Positions 63,593 through 64,000 of a DNA stretch of 64,000 nt are shown in pieces (position 1 is the first letter of the stretch; every line of letters starts with the position of its first letter). The stretch spans positions 1 to 64,000 of the forward strand of contig NZ_KB899932.1 in the NCBI RefSeq assembly GCF_000378465.1. Direction: 5' to 3'. This DNA is from Elioraea tepidiphila DSM 17972 (GTDB taxonomy: Bacteria; Pseudomonadota; Alphaproteobacteria; Acetobacterales; Acetobacteraceae). The position numbers and the translations under genes are program-made. The notes beneath the pieces were generated by a model. The model ran no database searches. It had not been told where the DNA came from and saw nothing but the letters and a program-made list of their open reading frames with translations.

Positions 63593-64000
63593 TCAGGCGA
63601 CCATCGGACCCATCGCCTCGCGGTAGAGCTTGCGGCGGATCGCCTCGGCGAAGGCGGCGTAGTCCTCGGCGCGGATCACGAAGGCGCCGGGGCCGCCGAT
63701 CACCTCGTCGCGGAAGTAGTCTTCCAGGTCGGGCTCCTCGTCCACGACCGCGAGCCCGTTGACCGTCGCGCCGAGCGCGAGCGCGGCAGCCCGGCCGGCG
63801 GACACGGGGATGCCGGCGTTGTTGCTGCCGTCGCCGGAGACGTCGATCACGCGGCGCGCGGCAGGATAGGGGCAGCGCGCGAGCAGCGCGGCCGCGGCGG
63901 CGAGCCCCTCGCCGAGCGCGGTGGCGCCCGCCGGCACGATCCGCGGGGCGTGATCGATCGCCTCGGCGAGGGCGGCGGCCTGCGCCTCGCTCGCCACGCG
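63593..64000 (-). CDS. DUF1194 (VWA-like) protein, partial
   Basis: The last 135 codons plus the stop of a gene that runs off the right edge. Sequence ARRVIDVSGDGSNNAGIPVS (about residues 47-66 of the fragment) and GLAVVDEEPDLEDYFRDEVI match DUF1194, a von Willebrand factor type-A-like family of secreted alphaproteobacterial proteins. The N-terminus, with the signal peptide and MIDAS motif, is outside the window. Neighbouring phnW is 29 bases away on the same strand. Confidence 0.85.
   Translation of the reverse strand, partial: RVASEAQAAALAEAIDHAPRIVPAGATALGEGLAAAAALLARCPYPAARRVIDVSGDGSNNAGIPVSAGRAAALALGATVNGLAVVDEEPDLEDYFRDEVIGGPGAFVIRAEDYAAFAEAIRRKLYREAMGPMVA

Overview
The window is very G+C-rich DNA, densely coded on both strands, from an alphaproteobacterium. 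The gene families suggest Acetobacteraceae or a close Rhodospirillales relative: a CcrM-type adenine methyltransferase, an FYDLN acid-domain protein, an ELM1-family protein, IalB-like secreted proteins, an orphan Bug/TctC solute-binding protein and a DUF1674 protein. The taxonomic call is inference. I see no tRNA, rRNA, CRISPR array, prophage or replication origin.

Layout. 1-561: the edge of an IS630-type element next to a small unknown gene. 619-9690: housekeeping, with leuCD, a Kup K+ transporter, a membrane-anchored coiled-coil protein, rpsA, cmk and aroA, and a possible small RNA with an intrinsic terminator behind leuD. 9802-16663: FYDLN protein, a UROD-like/TctC pair, RidA, photolyase with DUF3253, an IalB-like protein and an aldo/keto reductase. 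16602-26875: PfkB kinase, rsmB, a GT39 glycosyltransferase, panC, htpX, a SdhAF4-like protein, YdcF, two methyltransferases, IalB and rlmN. 26895-28494: a complete IS3-family element with no target duplication, joining the tail of a patatin-like gene to the head of an M20 peptidase gene, so a deletion probably happened here. 28554-37662: an enolase-superfamily enzyme, a large multi-PAS hybrid histidine kinase and an NMT1-type ABC transporter with a downstream amidohydrolase. 37638-38648: a scrapyard of truncated genes (EamA transporter, TPR protein). 38778-45351: CcrM, rnhB, DUF533, gmk, YicC, SDR, ELM1 and pyrE. 45385-45931: a toxin-antitoxin pair whose toxin carries a frameshift. 45910-57648: a peptide-type ABC importer without ATPase genes, then a tight five-gene reverse-strand operon (SDR, two paralogous M20 amidohydrolases, HyuA, HyuB) and a divergent 2-hydroxyacid dehydrogenase. 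57651-64000: a small TA-flanked MITE-like element, ABC-F ATPase, ndk, DUF3047 protein, a second orphan family-5 binding protein, a PhnW-like aminotransferase and a partial DUF1194 protein.

How the genes work together. The clearest catabolic module is 45910-57648: the importer may bring in a cyclic ureide or N-carbamoyl compound, HyuA/HyuB would open the ring and the two M20 enzymes would remove the carbamoyl group. A second module (33608-37662) couples uptake of a pyrimidine-like compound to a deaminase-type amidohydrolase. The most informative regulatory details are a ccrM promoter with two GANTC sites in its spacer, and a mirror-image divergent promoter between rsmB and the GT39 gene, in which each TTGACA lies exactly 35 bases before an ATG and so predicts leaderless transcripts.
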